Source: Hyphomicrobiales bacterium
Lineage (GTDB): Bacteria; Pseudomonadota; Alphaproteobacteria; Rhizobiales; Rhizobiaceae
Assembly (NCBI GenBank): GCA_900465675.1
Contig: UBJR01000019.1
Coordinates: 1-64,000, forward strand
Length of the DNA stretch: 64,000 nt
Direction: 5' to 3'
A program made the position numbers and the translations under genes. The notes under the pieces were generated by a model. That model worked only from the letters and a program-made list of their open reading frames with translations. It did no database searches and had not been told where the DNA came from. Positions 44,652 through 52,019 of the stretch are shown piece after piece. Position 1 is the stretch's first letter. Each line of letters begins with the position of its first letter.

Positions 44652-44845
44652 CAAAAGGCCTCTCTCCTGGACTTTTCAGGAGGAGGCCCTATCTCTTCAA
44701 CAAGTACCGGTCAGACGGTCAGGCAGGATCTGATTCTTCAAGTTGCCGTTCCGGCAAAATGTGGAAGCCATGACCCACTCCTCGTCCAGCGTTCAAACCA
44801 GCGGACGAACGGTGGGCTCCACCGGTTTTTTGTCCGCACTTACGA
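44652..44845 (-). ncRNA. Candidate stress-induced small RNA upstream of rpoH
   Basis: An EcfG-type promoter would start transcription near 44845 on the minus strand. A hairpin at 44652-44688 (12 bp with one bulged base: GGCCTCCTCCTG against CTCCTGGAC-side complement, then TTTT) could end it after about 190 bases. No convincing open frame is inside. It could instead be the long 5' leader of rpoH. I could not match it to a known family. Confidence 0.4.
44810..44831 (+). terminator. Plus-strand intrinsic terminator of unknown transcript
   Basis: A perfect 6-bp stem CGGTGG/CCACCG with loop GCT is followed by GTTTTTT. No plus-strand gene ends here, so an unannotated RNA from the left may use it. 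Confidence 0.6.
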
Positions 44846-44851
44846 GATTTA

Positions 44852-44876
44852 AACGCGTCAGCGCGGAAAAAGTTCC
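44852..44876 (-). promoter_or_regulatory. EcfG (RpoE2)-type promoter reading toward rpoH
   Basis: GGAAC (44872-44876) and CGTT (44852-44855) are separated by 16 bases, a full match to the general stress response sigma factor consensus of alphaproteobacteria. It is almost the same as the promoter at 50485-50509, including a shared CTGACGCGTTTA. Confidence 0.7.
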
Positions 44877-44877
44877 A

Positions 44878-44909
44878 ATAAAAAACCCGGCTCGAAGGCC
44901 GGGTTTTTT
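44878..44909 (-). terminator. Bidirectional terminator after carD
   Basis: A 12-bp stem with A-run on the left and T-run on the right (AAAAACCCGGC/GCCGGGTTTTTT, loop TCGAAG) lies 21 bases after the carD stop. It should work on both strands. Confidence 0.9.
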
Positions 44910-44930
44910 GCAAGGAAAAACAAAGTGCTA

Positions 44931-45503
44931 TTATGCGGCTTCGTCCTGGGAGTCGTCTTCTTCGATTGCCTTGCCGCGCTTCGGACCCTTGTTGAGGTTG
45001 GTCTCGACGAGACGGACGGCTTCCGTTTCCGACATCTTGTTCACGGCAGCGATTTCGCGAGCCATACGGTCGAGGGCAGCTTCATAAAGCTGACGCTCGG
45101 AATAGGACTGCTCCGGCTGGTTTTCGGCACGATAGAGATCGCGCACGACTTCTGCGATGGAAATCAGGTCGCCGGAATTGATCTTGGCATCATATTCCTG
45201 CGCACGGCGGGACCACATGGTACGCTTGACACGAGCCTTGCCCTGCACAACCTTGAGCGCGCGCTCAACGAAGTCGGTTTCCGACAGCTTGCGCATGCCG
45301 ATGCTCATCGCCTTTGCGACCGGAACCTTCAGACGCATCTTGTCCTTTTCGAAATCGATAACGAAAAGTTCGAGCTTCATGCCGGCAACTTCTTGCTCTT
45401 CGATAGCGGTGATGGTACCGACGCCATGAGCGGGGTACACGATCGATTCACCGGTCTTGAAGCCGTGGCGAGCTGCTGAAGGTTTTTTCTGCTGGGTCGT
45501 CAT
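44931..45503 (-). CDS. CarD-family transcriptional regulator
   Basis: This 190-residue protein has an N-terminal CarD/CdnL/TRCF RNA-polymerase-interacting domain ('GESIVYPAHGVGTITAIEEQ') and a helical C-terminal DNA-binding part. Such proteins bind RNA polymerase and stabilise open complexes, especially at rRNA promoters. ATG 45503 is taken as start; TTG 45512 is too close to the AGGGAG site. An acidic tail ends the protein. It is likely transcribed alone, with a strong terminator after it. Confidence 0.88.
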   Translation of the reverse strand: MTTQQKKPSAARHGFKTGESIVYPAHGVGTITAIEEQEVAGMKLELFVIDFEKDKMRLKVPVAKAMSIGMRKLSETDFVERALKVVQGKARVKRTMWSRRAQEYDAKINSGDLISIAEVVRDLYRAENQPEQSYSERQLYEAALDRMAREIAAVNKMSETEAVRLVETNLNKGPKRGKAIEEDDSQDEAA

Positions 45504-45900
45504 ACTAATCAAAAACTCCCTGTTACGCTTCCGGCGGCGGCCGGAGCCGGGTCAGTCAGGCCCGGATGAGACGGTAGAATTCCCGTCGGGTGACTTCACT
45601 CTGGTCCCACCAGACATAAGCAAAGAAATTCGTGCACGCGATTAACGATCGGACAGCTCAACTCGTTGATATGTCACGGAAACCGCGTACGGATTTAATT
45701 TGCTTTCGTGATGGTTTTGGGCACGCCTCGTGCCTCAAATGGGTCAGTCTCTAGAACCTATCACAAAAATATGAGGAAATCAATAATTTGGTGCGTGTGA
45801 GTCATGCGGGCAACACATGGCTCACATATTAGTGAAGCATCACTTGAAACGTTTAAGCGCCTTCTGAACCCGATTTCAGGCGGATTTCAGCGGCTTGGCT
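45504..45900. other. 397-bp gene-free stretch upstream of carD
   Basis: This AT-richer stretch separates the fdxA 3' end from carD and should contain the carD promoter on the minus strand. I see no clear protein gene, riboswitch, EcfG-type motif or strong terminator in it. Confidence 0.5.
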
Positions 45901-46239
45901 TCAGTCGCCTGAACCGGGCTTTTCGGAGAAGTACTTCTCGAATTTGCCGGTCTCGCCGTCCATTTCCTTGGCCTCGGGCATCGAGTCCTTTTTGACGGTA
46001 ATATTGGGCCAGACGCTGGCATATTCAGCGTTGATCTTGAGCCATTTGTCGAGACCCGGCTCGGTATCCGGCTTGATCGCCTCGGCAGGACATTCGGGTT
46101 CGCAAACGCCGCAGTCTATGCATTCGTCGGGATGGATGACGAGGAAATTCTCGCCTTCATAAAAGCAGTCGACCGGGCAGACTTCCACGCAGTCGGTATA
46201 TTTGCAGCGAATGCAATTGTCGGTCACGACATAGGTCAT
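45901..46239 (-). CDS. fdxA: 7Fe ferredoxin
   Basis: This 112-residue electron carrier has the N-terminal cluster cysteines in 'DNCIRCKYTDCVEVCPVDC' and in 'DECIDCGVCEPECP', binding one 3Fe-4S and one 4Fe-4S cluster. Length and C-terminal extension match the FdxA type of rhizobia. It lies between the S4-domain gene and carD on the same strand with gaps of about 190 and 400 bases, so it may be separately transcribed. The physiological partner is not evident. Confidence 0.93.
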   Translation of the reverse strand: MTYVVTDNCIRCKYTDCVEVCPVDCFYEGENFLVIHPDECIDCGVCEPECPAEAIKPDTEPGLDKWLKINAEYASVWPNITVKKDSMPEAKEMDGETGKFEKYFSEKPGSGD

Positions 46240-46432
46240 GAAAAACTCCAGGATTTCACGCGAGCGGGGAGACGAACCTGGAACGTCGCGTCTTTCCCTG
46301 TGCCGGAGGAGCAGCGTTGACTGGCTTGGGAGGCAAGAACGCAGTCCGGCGAGTTGATTGTGACGTATCGGCTTTACAGCCTGATTTCAAGGATTATCCA
46401 TCTTCAAAAACCGGCGGCGCAGACAGAGTTTT

Positions 46433-46837
46433 CTAATCCTCGCCCGACTGGAGCCTGTCGATTGCCCGCCGCTCTTTCTTTGTCGGCCGTCCTGCCCCCG
46501 CGCCGCGGATCGCCTGCTCGTAGGCGGTGAGACGTTTCGTCTCATCTTCAGGCGGCGTGATGTTCTCGTAAAGGCGCTGCGCCTCTTCGAAAGGCCCCCG
46601 CCGCTCGCCCGGCAGTTTGACAAGGAGGACGACGTCCCGGCGATCGAGTTGCAGCTCGACGCGATCGCCCACCTTGACTGTCTGGCTGGGCTGGATGGCA
46701 CGTTCGCCATTGATGCGAACGTGCCCTGATTGCACATGGCTTTGCGTCAGGGAGCGGGATTTCACCATGCGCGTGAAGAACAGCCACTTGTCGATGCGCT
46801 GGCGCGAACCGCTTGCTGGCTGTGTCTCCCCGCCCAT
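46433..46837 (-). CDS. S4-domain RNA-binding protein (Hsp15/HslR-like)
   Basis: This 134-residue basic protein has an S4 RNA-binding domain at residues about 13-75 ('RIDKWLFFTRMVKSRSLTQS'). In Hsp15 this fold binds stalled 50S subunits with nascent peptidyl-tRNA. It starts three bases after the stop of the RNA helicase gene, so the two are co-transcribed and may share an RNA-related role. Confidence 0.83.
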   Translation of the reverse strand: MGGETQPASGSRQRIDKWLFFTRMVKSRSLTQSHVQSGHVRINGERAIQPSQTVKVGDRVELQLDRRDVVLLVKLPGERRGPFEEAQRLYENITPPEDETKRLTAYEQAIRGAGAGRPTKKERRAIDRLQSGED

Positions 46838-46840
46838 CGA

Positions 46841-49800
46841 TTACTTCTTCATCTGCTCCTTCAAGGCAGCGAGCTTGGCGAAGGGCGAATCCGGATCGAT
46901 CGGCTTCTCCTTGCGCGGCGGCTTGGCCTCGAAGCGCAGCGGCTGGGCGCCGCCACGGTTGTTGTTGCGGTCGTTGCGATCCTTCCGGTCACCACGATCC
47001 TGACGGTCGCCACGCTGTTCGTTGCGATCGCCACGGCCCTGATGCGGCTTGCCGCCATCGCGGCCGCGCTGCTGGCGGTTGCCATCGCGGCCTTCGCGAT
47101 TGCCTTCGCCGCGGTTGTTGCCTTCAGCGCCTTCGGTCGCGCCGCCCTGACGACGGTTGCCCTGCTGGCGCTCGCCGCCGCGGCGTTCGCCGTGGTTGCG
47201 CACCGGGCGCTGGTTGTCGTTGCGGCCGCCGAGGCGCCACAGCAGAACCGGCTTCGGCTCCTGCGGTTCGCCGCTTTCGGCTGTCACTTCGGCAGCTTCA
47301 GCAGGCGCTTCGGCAGCAACAGGCGCAGCCTCGGCAGCGGGTGCTTCTGCAGGTGCTTCCTCAGCACCATCCGCATCGTCGTGATCGGCCTTGTCGGATG
47401 CTTCTTCGGCTGGTGCCTCGCTCGCGGCCGGTGCAGCCGACGCATCTTGCGTGGCAAGATGGGCGGCAGCCTCTTCGGCCTTCACGGCATCCGCACGGTA
47501 ACCGAGACCCTTGAGGATCTCTTCCATGTCCTCGAGCGTCGCGCCGAGGATGGAGAGCATTGCGGTCGTCGTCGTAAAGCGGCGGCCGTCATAGGCACCC
47601 TCGGGACGGTTTGCCTGACCCGGCTTCCACTGCAGCAGCGGACGGATGATATCGGCAAGCCGCTCGAGGATGTCGATACGAACAGCCCGTTTTCCAAGGA
47701 AACGGAAACCGGCAAGCTTGTAGAAGGTGCGCTCGAAGCTCGGATCGGTGACGACAGACGTACGTCCAGCCGCCAGAACCGGAATGAGGTCACCATAGCC
47801 AGGCTTGTCGAGACCGTCGTTCTTCAGCGCCCAGAGGAGCGTGATCAATTCAGCGGGCGCCGGCTTCAGAAGTGCCGGAACGAAGATGTGGTAAGCGCCA
47901 AACCGCACGCCGTAGCGGCGCATTGAGGCACGGCCATCCTGATCCAGCGACTTGACGTCGTCGGCGACGTCGCGGCGGAACAGTACGCCGAGATTCTCGA
48001 CGAGCTGGAACGCCAGACCCTTTGCCAGGCCCTGCAGGTCTTCGGCGCGCGACAGATCGTCAAGCGGCTTAAGCACCGTGCTGATATGATGATTGACGAA
48101 GCGCTCGACGCGGGCGGCGACATGATCGCGCGCATTTCCGGTCAACTGCTCGTCAGCAAGCAGGATCACCCGCGGCCGCATGATGTGGTCGCTGCCCGAA
48201 AGCCGCGCCACGGGATCGCCGAGCCAGCGCACAAGGCCATCGGCACTGATCGCCAGATCGCCATTGCCGGCAGCATGCATGCGCGCAGCGCGCGCTTCGA
48301 ATTCCAGAGCAAGCGCCTTTTGTGAAGCAGCCTGTACGGCCTTGGCGTCCGGTCCATCCGTTCCACCGATGGGCGTGAAGCGGAAACCGCTCAACTGACC
48401 CACATGATGTCCCTCCACGAAGACATCACCATTCACACTGATTTCAGCTTCCAGCATCGCATTCTCTCTCAGGCGCTTCATGAGCACAGATGTCCTGCGA
48501 TCAACAAAGCGTTTCGTCAACCTTTCATGTAACGCATCGGACAATCGATCTTCGATTTCCCGCGTCTTTTCCTGCCAGTGTGTCGGATCGGCAAGCCAAC
48601 CGGGCCGGTTCGACACATAGGTCCAGGTTCTTATCTGCGCGACTCGCGCCGAAAGCGTGTCGATTTCACCGTCCGTCCGGTCCGCACGATGCACCTGCTC
48701 CGCGAGGAAATCTTCGTTCACCGTGCCACGGCGGACGAGATCAGAAAAGAGGGTCGAGATCAGATCGGCATGCTGGGCCGGTGCGATGCGCCGGTAATCG
48801 GGCAGCGCACAAGCTTCCCATAGCTTTTCAACCCTTTCCGGCTTGGTCGCAAGATCAATAATTTCCGGATAGCGCGAAAGATGTTCCAGCGCCTGCTGAT
48901 CGACCGAAGGCAGGGATCGCGTCAGCCCCTGGACGCTCGGTGGCTTTTCCAGGCTTGCGCGCAGCGATTGTATCGAGGCGAAGTCGAATTCCTTGGTCCG
49001 CCACTGCAGAACCTTGACGTTGTCGAACTCGTGCGCCTCGATCCGCTGCACCAGTTCATCACCAAAAGGCGCGACCTGCCCGGTGACGCCGAAGGTGCCA
49101 TCGCGAACATGGCGGCCGGCACGCCCGGCGATCTGGCCAAGTTCTGCGGGATTGAGATTGCGGAACTGGTAGCCGTCGAATTTCCGGTCTTGCGCGAAGG
49201 CGACATGATCGACGTCGAGATTGAGCCCCATGCCGATCGCATCGGTGGCGACCAGATATTCGACATCGCCCGCCTGATAGAGCGCCACCTGGGCATTGCG
49301 CGTCCGCGGGCTGAGCGCACCAAGGACAACGGCCGCACCACCGCGTTGGCGCCGGATCAGTTCGGCGATCGCGTAAACTTCGTCAGCCGAGAAGGCGACG
49401 ATCGCCGAGCGCTGCGGCAGCCGGGTAATCTTCTTCTGCCCGGCATAGAGCAGCTGCGACAGTCTCGGCCTCTCGATGACGGTAATTCCGGGCAGTAGCT
49501 GCTGGAGAATGGGGCGCATCGTGCCGGCGCCGAGCAGCAGCGTCTCGTCGCGGCCGCGCAGATGCAGGATGCGATCGGTGAAGATGTGCCCGCGCTCAAG
49601 ATCTCCAGCGAGCTGCACTTCGTCGATCGCGACGAAGGCCGCCTTGGTTTCGCGCGGCATCGCCTCGACAGTGCAGACCGAGAAGCGCGCATGCGGCGGC
49701 GATATCTTTTCCTCGCCGGTGACCAATGCCACGTTCTGCACACCGACCCTCTCGACGACCCGGCTATAGACCTCGCGCGCCAGAAGGCGCAGCGGCAGAC

Positions 49801-49927
49801 CGATCACGCCGGTGCCATGCGCGACCATGCGCTCGATGGCGTAATGCGTCTTGCCGGTATTGGTCGGCCCGAGCACCGCGGTCACACCGCGCCCACTCAG
49901 TATCATCGGCTGCGAATTCAGTGTCAT
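46841..49927 (-). CDS. Suv3-like ATP-dependent RNA helicase with charged low-complexity tail
   Basis: This 1028-residue protein is a superfamily 2 helicase. Walker A GPTNTGKT is at residues 20-27, the DEAD-box variant DEVQ at 102-105 and motif VI QIAGRAGRH at about 265-273, all typical of mitochondrial SUV3-like RNA helicases. The last 170 residues are low complexity: first Ala/Glu-rich, then Arg/Gly/Asn/Gln-rich and basic with RGD/RGG-like steps, suggesting an RNA-binding disordered tail. It likely unwinds RNA for degradation. ATG 49927 is chosen; the frame opens at 49978. It heads an operon with the S4-domain gene. Confidence 0.87.
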   Translation of the reverse strand: MTLNSQPMILSGRGVTAVLGPTNTGKTHYAIERMVAHGTGVIGLPLRLLAREVYSRVVERVGVQNVALVTGEEKISPPHARFSVCTVEAMPRETKAAFVAIDEVQLAGDLERGHIFTDRILHLRGRDETLLLGAGTMRPILQQLLPGITVIERPRLSQLLYAGQKKITRLPQRSAIVAFSADEVYAIAELIRRQRGGAAVVLGALSPRTRNAQVALYQAGDVEYLVATDAIGMGLNLDVDHVAFAQDRKFDGYQFRNLNPAELGQIAGRAGRHVRDGTFGVTGQVAPFGDELVQRIEAHEFDNVKVLQWRTKEFDFASIQSLRASLEKPPSVQGLTRSLPSVDQQALEHLSRYPEIIDLATKPERVEKLWEACALPDYRRIAPAQHADLISTLFSDLVRRGTVNEDFLAEQVHRADRTDGEIDTLSARVAQIRTWTYVSNRPGWLADPTHWQEKTREIEDRLSDALHERLTKRFVDRRTSVLMKRLRENAMLEAEISVNGDVFVEGHHVGQLSGFRFTPIGGTDGPDAKAVQAASQKALALEFEARAARMHAAGNGDLAISADGLVRWLGDPVARLSGSDHIMRPRVILLADEQLTGNARDHVAARVERFVNHHISTVLKPLDDLSRAEDLQGLAKGLAFQLVENLGVLFRRDVADDVKSLDQDGRASMRRYGVRFGAYHIFVPALLKPAPAELITLLWALKNDGLDKPGYGDLIPVLAAGRTSVVTDPSFERTFYKLAGFRFLGKRAVRIDILERLADIIRPLLQWKPGQANRPEGAYDGRRFTTTTAMLSILGATLEDMEEILKGLGYRADAVKAEEAAAHLATQDASAAPAASEAPAEEASDKADHDDADGAEEAPAEAPAAEAAPVAAEAPAEAAEVTAESGEPQEPKPVLLWRLGGRNDNQRPVRNHGERRGGERQQGNRRQGGATEGAEGNNRGEGNREGRDGNRQQRGRDGGKPHQGRGDRNEQRGDRQDRGDRKDRNDRNNNRGGAQPLRFEAKPPRKEKPIDPDSPFAKLAALKEQMKK

Positions 49928-50035
49928 GGTCCATGCAAGTGAGGCGGGGAGCCCCAGGGTCAAGTCAGCAGACAACACATGGACAGGGCAACCGGCAAAC
50001 GCAAGAGCCGGATGATGCGAATGCGCTGCTAATTT

Positions 50036-50317
50036 GATTCAACAAGCGGCGCTAAGCCTCTGTTTTGAGATTCGGAACAGCTTGAGAACGAATCAGCGAC
50101 GAATCGCAGACTCGCGGTGATTCAGCTTTTGTTCACGGCTAAGTATTGGTTTTGAATCAGCTTTTCCCACTAGATGCTGAATCACCGGAATCCGGCAATT
50201 TGCAGCAGGCGGTCTTGGACGGCCTCTTTTCATCCAGCGTCAACCGCAAAGACGGAAAACCCCGAAAACCACAGAATTAACCTTCGGGTCAAAGCCGGAA
50301 CGAATCACAGACGAATC
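50036..50317. other. Cluster of 11 GANTC (CcrM-type methylation) sites
   Basis: GANTC occurs at 50036, 50069, 50090, 50101, 50109, 50119, 50154, 50179, 50188, 50302 and 50313. Random expectation is about one per 256 bp. CcrM methylates GANTC in alphaproteobacteria and links it to the cell cycle. The cluster lies upstream of the helicase gene. Confidence 0.75.
50087..50134 (+). repeat. 48-bp imperfect direct repeat, copy 1
   Basis: This copy matches 50299-50346 at 38 of 48 positions without gaps, offset 212 bp. The best-kept parts are AACGAATCA, GACGAATCGC and GCTTTTGTTC. Confidence 0.75.
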
Positions 50318-50346
50318 GCCGACAGCCGCAAATTCCGCTTTTGTTC
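50299..50346 (+). repeat. 48-bp imperfect direct repeat, copy 2
   Basis: Second copy of the repeat at 50087-50134, with the same order of AACGAATCA, GACGAATCGC and GCTTTTGTTC. Confidence 0.75.
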
Positions 50347-50484
50347 GCCACTGCATATTGATGAACTGCGCGAACGGGCGCTATATGCAGCCTCCTTGAT
50401 TGCAGGATCAGCATTGAAAATCGGGCGCCATTAACACTTTCCGCCCTGAGTTTGATGTTTCGTTAAAATTTTCTGCGGAACAAC

Positions 50485-50509
50485 GGAACCTTTTTGAGCC
50501 TGACGCGTT
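50485..50509 (+). promoter_or_regulatory. EcfG (RpoE2)-type promoter, distal
   Basis: GGAAC at 50485-50489 and CGTT at 50506-50509 with a 16-base spacer match the alphaproteobacterial general stress response consensus. It reads toward the DUF3309 gene, giving a leader of about 140 bases. Confidence 0.72.
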
Positions 50510-50588
50510 TATACCGTCCCGCAGAATATAAGTTCCGGCACCATCAAGAAAACTCCATCCTGAAATTGCACGCACATAAGTTTAGCCG

Positions 50589-50613
50589 GGAACAAAAACC
50601 CGGCTACCGTGTT
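50589..50613 (+). promoter_or_regulatory. EcfG-type promoter, proximal (weaker)
   Basis: GGAAC at 50589-50593 and TGTT at 50610-50613, spacer 16 (or GTT with 17), resemble the same consensus with one change. It would give a leader of about 37 bases before the DUF3309 ATG. It overlaps the hairpin at 50583-50604. Confidence 0.45.
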
Positions 50614-50656
50614 TATTGTCCATTCGTAACTCGCGGTGAGTTGAAGGACAGAAAAC

Positions 50657-50812
50657 ATGCTCAGTACGATACTTCTTATTATCCTTATTCTGCTTTTGAT
50701 CGGCGCTCTGCCGAATTGGGGTTACAGCCGCGCTTGGGGCTATGGACCTTCTGGCGGTTTGGGGCTAGTTCTCGTCATTATCATTATCCTTGTCCTGATG
50801 GGCCGCATCTAA
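50657..50812 (+). CDS. Small DUF3309 membrane protein
   Basis: This 51-residue protein (MLSTILLIILILLLIGALP..., ending VLVIIIILVLMGRI) has two hydrophobic segments around a short 'NWGYSRAWGYGPSGG' turn, the pattern of DUF3309. It has AAGGA before its ATG. The two EcfG-type promoters upstream suggest induction in the general stress response. Function unknown. The next small gene starts 28 bases later, so both may be one transcript. Confidence 0.82.
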   Translation: MLSTILLIILILLLIGALPNWGYSRAWGYGPSGGLGLVLVIIIILVLMGRI

Positions 50813-50840
50813 AGGCCATGTAACTGGGGAGTTGTAAGTC

Positions 50841-51134
50841 ATGATGAAGAAGGTTGTTCTCGTTGCAGCACTCGTGGGTGCGCTTGCATCGTGCACGGCA
50901 ACTGAGCAGGGCACCGCAATCGGCGCTGGCTCTGGCGCCCTTATTGGCGGTGCGGTTTCCAACAGCTGGGGCGGCGCAGCCGTCGGCGCCGTTGCAGGCG
51001 GCCTGGTTGGCGCTGCAGTCGGTAACTCGGTCGATCAGCGCAATGGCCGCTATTCGGGCCAGCGCGTCTATCGTGACCGCTACGGTTGCTACGTTGCCTA
51101 CTCGAACGGCTCAACGCGCCGCGTTCGCTGCTAA
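50841..51134 (+). CDS. Glycine-zipper lipoprotein
   Basis: This 97-residue protein has a lipoprotein signal with lipobox LASC (Cys18), then glycine-zipper repeats ('AIGAGSGALIGGAVSNSWGG', 'AVGAVAGGLVGAAVG') and a short basic C-terminal domain with two cysteines. It resembles the Rickettsia 17-kDa/OsmB-like outer membrane lipoproteins. Placed after DUF3309 and stress promoters, it is probably an envelope stress protein. A strong terminator follows. Confidence 0.83.
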   Translation: MMKKVVLVAALVGALASCTATEQGTAIGAGSGALIGGAVSNSWGGAAVGAVAGGLVGAAVGNSVDQRNGRYSGQRVYRDRYGCYVAYSNGSTRRVRC

Positions 51135-51152
51135 CAATAGACTGATCTTTTG

Positions 51153-51179
51153 AAAACGGGCGCCTTGGCGCCCGTTTTT
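51153..51179 (+). terminator. Intrinsic terminator after glycine-zipper gene
   Basis: A perfect stem AAAACGGGCGCC/GGCGCCCGTTTT with a TT loop and T-run lies 19 bases after the stop. It may also serve the convergent phaB gene. Confidence 0.92.
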
Positions 51180-51234
51180 GTTTCAACCGTTTGCGCTAGA
51201 TCCCGGTGAGTGAACTCCCGGAACCTCGGCGCTT

Positions 51235-51960
51235 CTAGACGAAAAACTGTCCGCCATTCGCCGTGAGCGTCGAGCCGGTGATGAACCCAGCGTCATCCGA
51301 GGCCAGGAACACCACACAGCGCGCGATCTCTTCAGGTTCGCCAAGACGGCCAACCGGGATCTGCGGAATGATCCGCTCGTTCAGCACCTTTTCAGGAACC
51401 GCCAGAACCATCTCCGTGCCGATATAACCGGGGCAGACGGCGTTGACCGTGATGTTCTTCGCAGCACCCTCCTGCGCCAGCGCCTTGGTGAAGCCGAGAT
51501 CGCCGGCCTTGGCGGCGGAATAGTTGACCTGCCCCATCTGGCCTTTCTGGCCATTGATCGACGAGATATTGACGATACGGCCGAAGCTGCGGTCACGCAT
51601 GCCGCCCCAGACCTGATGGGTCATGTTAAAGAGGCCGGTGAGGTTGGTGTTGACGACCTCATGCCACTGCTGCGGGGTCATCTTGTGAAACATCGCGTCG
51701 CGGGTGATACCGGCGTTATTGATCAGCACGTCGATGGGGCCGAGCTCGGCCTCCACCTTGGCGATGCCCTCGCCGCAAGCAGCATAGTCGGAAACATCCC
51801 ACTTGAAGACCGGGACACCGGTGAGGTCATGAAAGGCCTTGGCCTTCTCGTCGTTGCCGGCGTAGTTCGCCGCCACCTTGTAACCGGCGTTCTTGAGCGC
51901 CACCGAAATTGCTGCACCGATGCCACGTGTGCCACCGGTGACCAAAGCCACTCTGCTCAT
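51235..51960 (-). CDS. phaB: Acetoacetyl-CoA reductase
   Basis: This 241-residue short-chain dehydrogenase reduces acetoacetyl-CoA to (R)-3-hydroxybutyryl-CoA with NADPH for PHB synthesis. The cofactor loop is 'TGGTRGIGAAI', the catalytic Ser is in 'IVNISSINGQKGQMGQ' and YxxxK is YSAAK. ATG 51960 gives the standard length; the frame opens at 51981. It follows phaA by 59 bases. Confidence 0.93.
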   Translation of the reverse strand: MSRVALVTGGTRGIGAAISVALKNAGYKVAANYAGNDEKAKAFHDLTGVPVFKWDVSDYAACGEGIAKVEAELGPIDVLINNAGITRDAMFHKMTPQQWHEVVNTNLTGLFNMTHQVWGGMRDRSFGRIVNISSINGQKGQMGQVNYSAAKAGDLGFTKALAQEGAAKNITVNAVCPGYIGTEMVLAVPEKVLNERIIPQIPVGRLGEPEEIARCVVFLASDDAGFITGSTLTANGGQFFV

Positions 51961-52019
51961 GTTTCGCTCCCCTATTATCACTTTCGATCAATGCCATTAA
52001 GGCATGGATCGCATGCTAT

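Larger units (their letters stand above)
44556..44930. other. 375-bp gene-free stretch between rpoH and carD
   Basis: No protein gene is seen here. It holds, from left to right: the rpoH ribosome site, a minus-strand hairpin terminator (44652-44688), a structured stretch, a plus-strand hairpin terminator (44810-44831), an EcfG-type promoter on the minus strand (44852-44876) and the carD terminator (44878-44909). This layout suggests a small RNA and/or a long rpoH leader. Confidence 0.6.
49928..50656. other. 729-bp gene-free stretch with GANTC cluster, repeats and stress promoters
   Basis: Between the helicase gene (minus) and a small plus-strand gene no conserved protein gene is seen. The left part holds 11 GANTC sites in 282 bp and two copies of a 48-bp imperfect repeat. 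The right part has two EcfG-type promoters and a hairpin TAGCCGGG/CCCGGCTA at 50583-50604 in the leader. Confidence 0.7.

Noticed and set aside
44690..44831. 6S RNA or 4.5S SRP RNA between rpoH and carD
   Set aside because: The stretch can fold and has a terminator, but I could not find the conserved 6S bubble pattern or the SRP GGAA tetraloop region, so no family name is given.
49928..50656. Chromosomal replication origin
   Set aside because: GANTC sites and repeats cluster here, but I saw no DnaA boxes and no hemE, dnaA or similar origin neighbours.
50494..50823. A 109-codon plus-strand frame over the DUF3309 gene
   Set aside because: It starts inside the stress promoter and is in another frame; the short DUF3309 frame has a ribosome site and a family match.
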